From Mimachlamys varia (taxonomy: Eukaryota; Mollusca; Bivalvia; Pectinida; Pectinidae): a stretch of 64,000 nt of DNA. The notes beneath the pieces were generated by a model. That model was not told the origin of the DNA and searched no databases. It worked only from the letters and a program-made list of their open reading frames with translations. This document shows, in pieces, positions 51,701 through 57,700 of the stretch. Made by a program: the position numbers and the translations under genes. Position 1 is the stretch's first letter. The number at the start of each line of letters is the position of its first letter. The stretch lies in the NCBI GenBank assembly GCA_947623455.1, contig OX392543.1, forward strand, positions 14,754,757-14,818,756, read 5' to 3'.

Positions 51701-54700
51701 TTGGGTATACATAACCTGAGACAAAATGTATAGTGACAACTTTTGCATCAAGCAAAGCTCTATTCTGTTTGTCAATACTAACCAGCAAGTCTCTGATAAC
51801 GCCTAAGGACATGGGCATGGATGGTAGCATCAATGAAGCATACGTTGCTTACTCTTCCGGAACACCTGGTCTTATTCTCTTATACTTTTACATATTTCAG
51901 TTATCAAACAGTTCGAGAACATTACATCGTTGAGGTGGACGGTAGCATTTGGTAGAAATAATTCTAAACGCAGAACTTAGGCGACGTCCGACTCACCCTC
52001 ATGATGTATATGTACTTAATTAAATGTCAAATCCCCCATAATAATAATAATAATATACAATATTTGATATAGCGCCCTATTTAGCTAACATAAGCCACTC
52101 TAAAGCGCTTTACAGTACATAGGTATACAATTCTTATACAATCAATACAATTAACACATACAGTTCTATCATATACAGTTCCGAGGAGTTCGCAGGAGCT
52201 GCCTTATCGGGCGCCAACTACTTGTACTATAACACCTGGCTAATATCTCCATATATGTGTGTGTGTGTATGTACGCGTGTGTGCTGGAGATGAATTGACC
52301 CCACTCTTGGTCCGTAAGGTCCTTCTGACGACTGTGTACAAACAGAGTCGTCGAGCCGGGTCACAGTAACAGACATTATCACTACTTCAGAAGTATAATA
52401 ATTCGAGATTCTTATATACCGCTTTATCACGACCTTAAAAACCATCTCAAACGGTTCACAAATTATTATCCGTGGCTATAGGGCCTTACCAACTAGCCAT
52501 TATCGTTCTCAACTCACTGGGAGCATACAACCGGTGCTGCCATCTCGGCGCTCACATCTAGCATTCTACAATTTCTAACACTACCCAACCACATACTCAT
52601 TAACAGCTGAGTAGACTAAAACAAGCAGAATCAGGTATCTTGCTTAAGGACACAACACAGGTGCTGTTACTGGGGCTCGAACTCGCAACCCTTCGATCAC
52701 GAGCCAGTATCAATAGACTCCCGTGCCTCTATAAGTACATGTATCAACAATATTTTCCTGAGAGCAGGCGTTTAAACGAATGAAGTTGACCCCTTCCCCT
52801 TGACACAATGAAACTTAACCTCATCGGCCGCTTAAGGCGGATGTGAAACTGAGACAGGATGTAATTCTCTGTGTCGGTCGCATTTTCTGCCACTAAAGAT
52901 GAATGAACGTTGTTTATGATATATTTTAATGTCGTTATTAACTAAACTGACTACAAATCAAAATAAAAGAGTCCAAATCTATATAATCTACTTAGCTCAA
53001 GTGGTTAAGGCGCCGTGTAGCAACCCATAGGTTTGGAGTTGGAATCACGAAAGTGTCACTTTTTTACATCTTGTTGCTTTTACGACACATGAAATAAGTT
53101 TTCAAAAAATATTTGTTTTATGTAAGGGATAAAACGTTGAGACAATTTTTTTTAACGGGGAAGATTAAATTAAGTGATTTACTCCGAATCAATTCTGTGT
53201 AAAATGTTAACAAATAGCCACGTCGACCGAGACTTATATACAGGTAAACAATCCCCTACAAATGTTAAATCTTATTAATTTGTGTGTAACCAATTACTAT
53301 AAATCTGTCATAGAAAATATAAAATGTGTTTAGGGTTGGCCTTTCACACCACAGCGAACCATTGAACCATGGACATCTATTTTAGTACTTATAATAAAAA
53401 TAATAATAATAATTCAAGGTTCTTATATACCACTTTATCACGACCTTAAAGGCCGTCTCAAAGCGGTTTACACATTAATATCCGTGGCTATAGGGCCTTA
53501 GCAACCAGCCAATATCGTTCTCAACTCCCTGGGGAGCATACAGCCGGTGCTGCCATTTTAGTGCTCACAGCTAGCATTCTGCAATTCCTATCATTATCAA
53601 ACGACGTAATTATTTAGAGCTGAGTAGACTGGAACAAACAGAGTAAAGTATCTTGCTCAAGGATACAACACAAGTGCCGTGACCGGGATTCGAACTCGCA
53701 ACCCTTCGATCACGAGCCCGGCGTCCTACCAATAGACCACCTTCGAGATTTACAAACGGTCACGTGATTTTTAACCAGTATTTTTAGCTCGGGTATAGGC
53801 GGAGAGTGACCATACCTCTTTTGGTAGTAAATATGTGAAACACTGCCACTCCTCGTCACTGTGAATAGTTCATCATATTGCTCTGATGTTTAATCTGTGT
53901 ATTTGATATGAAACCAGACGCCGAATACATTACAGGCGTTGGCGTCTTGATAATTTGAGCAGTGTCCCCACAAACATGGCGGACCTGGGTTGGTGGCAAA
54001 GCCGCAGCCACATGGAAGAATGCTGATTTCAGATAGTACAAATTATACGTAATGATGTGGGAGATCAAACAACGAGCAGAATACTAAAACCAAAATGACA
54101 AATTATGTATAAATGTTTATTGGATGTATATATATGTGTAAGATCAAAATCCTAAATACTAAAACCAAAATAACAAAATAATATATAAATGTATATTGGT
54201 TGTATGTTTGTGTCAGATCAAAAACCCTAAATTCTAAAAACAAAATAACAAATTGATATATCAAATTTTAATGTATATTGTATGTATTTATATGTGTAAG
54301 ATCAAAATCCTAAATACTAAAACCAAAGTAACAAAACAATATATAAATGTATATTGGTTGTATGTTTGTGTCAGATCAAAAACCCTAAATACTAAAAACA
54401 AAATAACAAATTTATATATAAATGTATATTGGCTGTATCTATGTGTCAGATCAAAACTCTAAATACTAAAACCAAAATAACAAGTTTATGTATATTGGTT
54501 GTATGTTTGTGTAAGATCAAAAACCCTAAATACTTAAACCAAAAAAACAAATTTATGTGTGTTTTTTGCATGTTTGTTTCAGATCAAAAACCCTTAATAC
54601 TAAAACAAAATATCAAATTGATGTATAAATGTGGTTGTGAAAAAGAATATTTATATTAAGCGTATTTCCTACCTGAAGAAAATGTTTAGAAATAACTGAA

Positions 54701-57700
54701 GCCAGGGTCAAATTTAGACATTTCAACATTGAATCCATTTAACTCAGTGGGAGTATAGATTACGGTGCAGTCTTCCAAATGATGTGATAAACACAAACAA
54801 TGCATAAAGCTTAACCATTGAACACTGTGGTGATCAAAAACTGTAACTTGTAACATAATTATGTTGAAATTCCATCCACTTTAGCCATAAAACACACCTC
54901 AACTGCCAGGGAGGTACAGGTAACTAATAGGTAGATATAAGATACACCTGTTTTGCCAGGTAAGATTTATTTAAAATACACCTGATTTAGATTAAATACT
55001 GTATCATCGGGTAATATTATAATATGTCCGAAAAAAAAAATCTGCTGAGTCAGACCGATATAACACTGAATGTATACCATGCTTATTTTCAGTTTATGAT
55101 AATTACAAGTGGGGATTTTTAAGATCTTTGACGATTCATCTACATTAATGTCTAATCAAAATAAAACTAATCTCAAAGTCAATAGAGAGAATATACCACC
55201 CAGTTTGGGGACAACAAACTTCGTCAGTGTGTAGGAGGAAACAAAAACAAAAAAAATGCAACCGCCACGTCTAAATACTTTAAACTCATAACCAACACAT
55301 AAACACATTACGTTGGTGACAATAAAGGCTTGAAATATTATACAATGACGATGTTATGTCTGGGCTGGTATGGACAAGATTTATAGCAGTATTACGTTGC
55401 TGACACGAAACTACTGGATCTATTATACACTGACGATGCTATGTCTCGACTAGATTTATACTTGAGCTGCAGAATGCATATTGATAATAGCAACTAGGTT
55501 CTGTCATAAACTGTTTCGTATTCCAGAACGATTTAAATGCACTTTGCATTTTTCATTAAGTAGTTATTGTGGCTGCATAGCAAACAACACTAAATGGTCG
55601 TTAATACATTTAACCGTCTATAGTGAATCACATACAAATGGAATTGGTTCAAGCCGAACCTTCTAGCCACATTTTTTTAAGATGCGTGAATGTAACGGTA
55701 TGCAGAATAGGGTATTTATTAACAGGTGTCCTCCTTGGCTGATTACAATATATAGAATAAGATCAATTTTTACAGACAATGGAATGGTTTGGATAAGGTT
55801 TTGGTAAACTGTGACGTTATACAGCGGTGGTTATATAGGGATTGAACGGCGTTTTTTTAATTTTCATGCCGGTATGAATGCAAAGCGGTTACATCCATAT
55901 TGCATGAAGCCCGCTAAGGCTTCATGGTCAATATGGATGTAACCGATTTGCATTCATACCGGCATGAAAATTAAAACAACGCCGTTCAATTCATATATTT
56001 ACATTTTTACTACTGAATAATTGTCTAATTTATTTTCTTATTTATTGAACAACTGGTTAATTAACTGCGTTTTTTATTGCACCGTCCTTTAAACGAAAAA
56101 GGCGGAACAGCCATAATTTGCGTAAAATTGGCGCCAATACTCTACCGTAGTCATTTGAACGTTTGACGCGGGGGCGTTCTCCATGTTATTCGAAGCGGAG
56201 CCGTAAGACTCCCATTGAACAAGACTAATATATTACGTCATAAGTAATTCACGAGAATGGATGTAGTCATACTGTATTCATGATGTATTCATAGTCTAGT
56301 GTTTGTTGTTTTCAGTTGGTATGTTCATATAGAGAAGAAACAATCAGAATGTAAATATAGACAAGTACACACAAAGTTTACGTACGATCTTAAGAGATAG
56401 ATAATAGATAAGAGAATACCAAAGCGTTAACAAAATCATAGTCCAAACTCAAAATCGATTAAACCAGGGGCAAAATATGAACAAAGGAAATATTTACATG
56501 GAGACTCTTGTAAAAGTACAAGAGAATAAGACCAGGTGTTCCGGAAGATTAAGCGTCTTCTGCTTCATCGACGACACTCGCCATTTAAATCTTTGTCACA
56601 TCCATGTTAACATTAAGTTCTTGAAATGAGAACCGAGTATCATTGTCATTCATAACAAGTAAACACACTAATGAACATACTCAAAAACGTCCATCTTCAT
56701 ATCACTTAAAGATACAGAATATTTCTCAATGATACAAAGATGGCGATGTTAAAGGTAAGACGACACAAAATGTACGTAGACTTTCTGGCAGAAAGATAGG
56801 GTTGCGTAAAACTGTTATACAGCGATGGTTATATGAAAAGTACACACAAACTTCACGTATGACCTTACATAGAGATAGCTGTTGTCTTCTGATTCTACAT
56901 CAGTTTAGAAATGTTGAATCCCCACCCTTTGGTCTCTAGCATCATCTAAGTGTCCTATGAGGGCGAAACAGCTGTATGGTGCAGTTAAATTCATTATTGG
57001 GCATATTGTATCTATTACTAAATGTAAAAGGTGCAGCATATGTGTGTGTTACGTAACCTTATAGACTTGACAACACACAATTTACGTAGTCTTTCCGTCA
57101 GAAAAATAAGGGTTGTGTAAATCTATGACGTTATATAGAGGTGATTCTTATAGACAAAAAGACACAAAATTAATGTATGACTTTATAAAGAGATTGTTAT
57201 TTTAGACATGAGGATACGCAATTTACGTATGACGTTATATAGACTTGATAATACAAAACTAACGAATGACCTTATACAGAGGTGATTATTATAGATAAGT
57301 AGATACACCGTTCAGGTAGACTTGCCGTCAGTCGGATAGGGTTGTGTTAAGTCTATGACGATTTATAAAGATAATGTTTTAGATAGGTAGATAAAAGGTT
57401 TACGTATAACCTTATAAAGTGGTACTTGTTATAGTAAGTAGAAACAAAGTTTACGTATAACCTTATACAGAGGTAGTTTTTAAAGACAACATAACACAAA
57501 GTTTACGTACATGTATAACCTTATACAGAGATAGTAGTTATAGACAAACAGATACAAAGTTTAAGTATAACCTTATACAGAGGTATTTGTTATAGACAAC
57601 ATAACACAAAGTTTACGTACATGTATAACCTTATACAGAGATAGTAGTTATAGACAAACAGATACAAAGTTTAAGTATAACCTTATACAGCGGTATTTGT

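Noticed and set aside
52985..53050. Functional tRNA gene
   Set aside because: Acceptor and anticodon stems cannot be formed and the B box is mutated.
54253..54659. Two overlapping plus-strand frames with repeated YWLYVCVRSK peptides
   Set aside because: Created by the AT-rich minisatellite period; no independent support.
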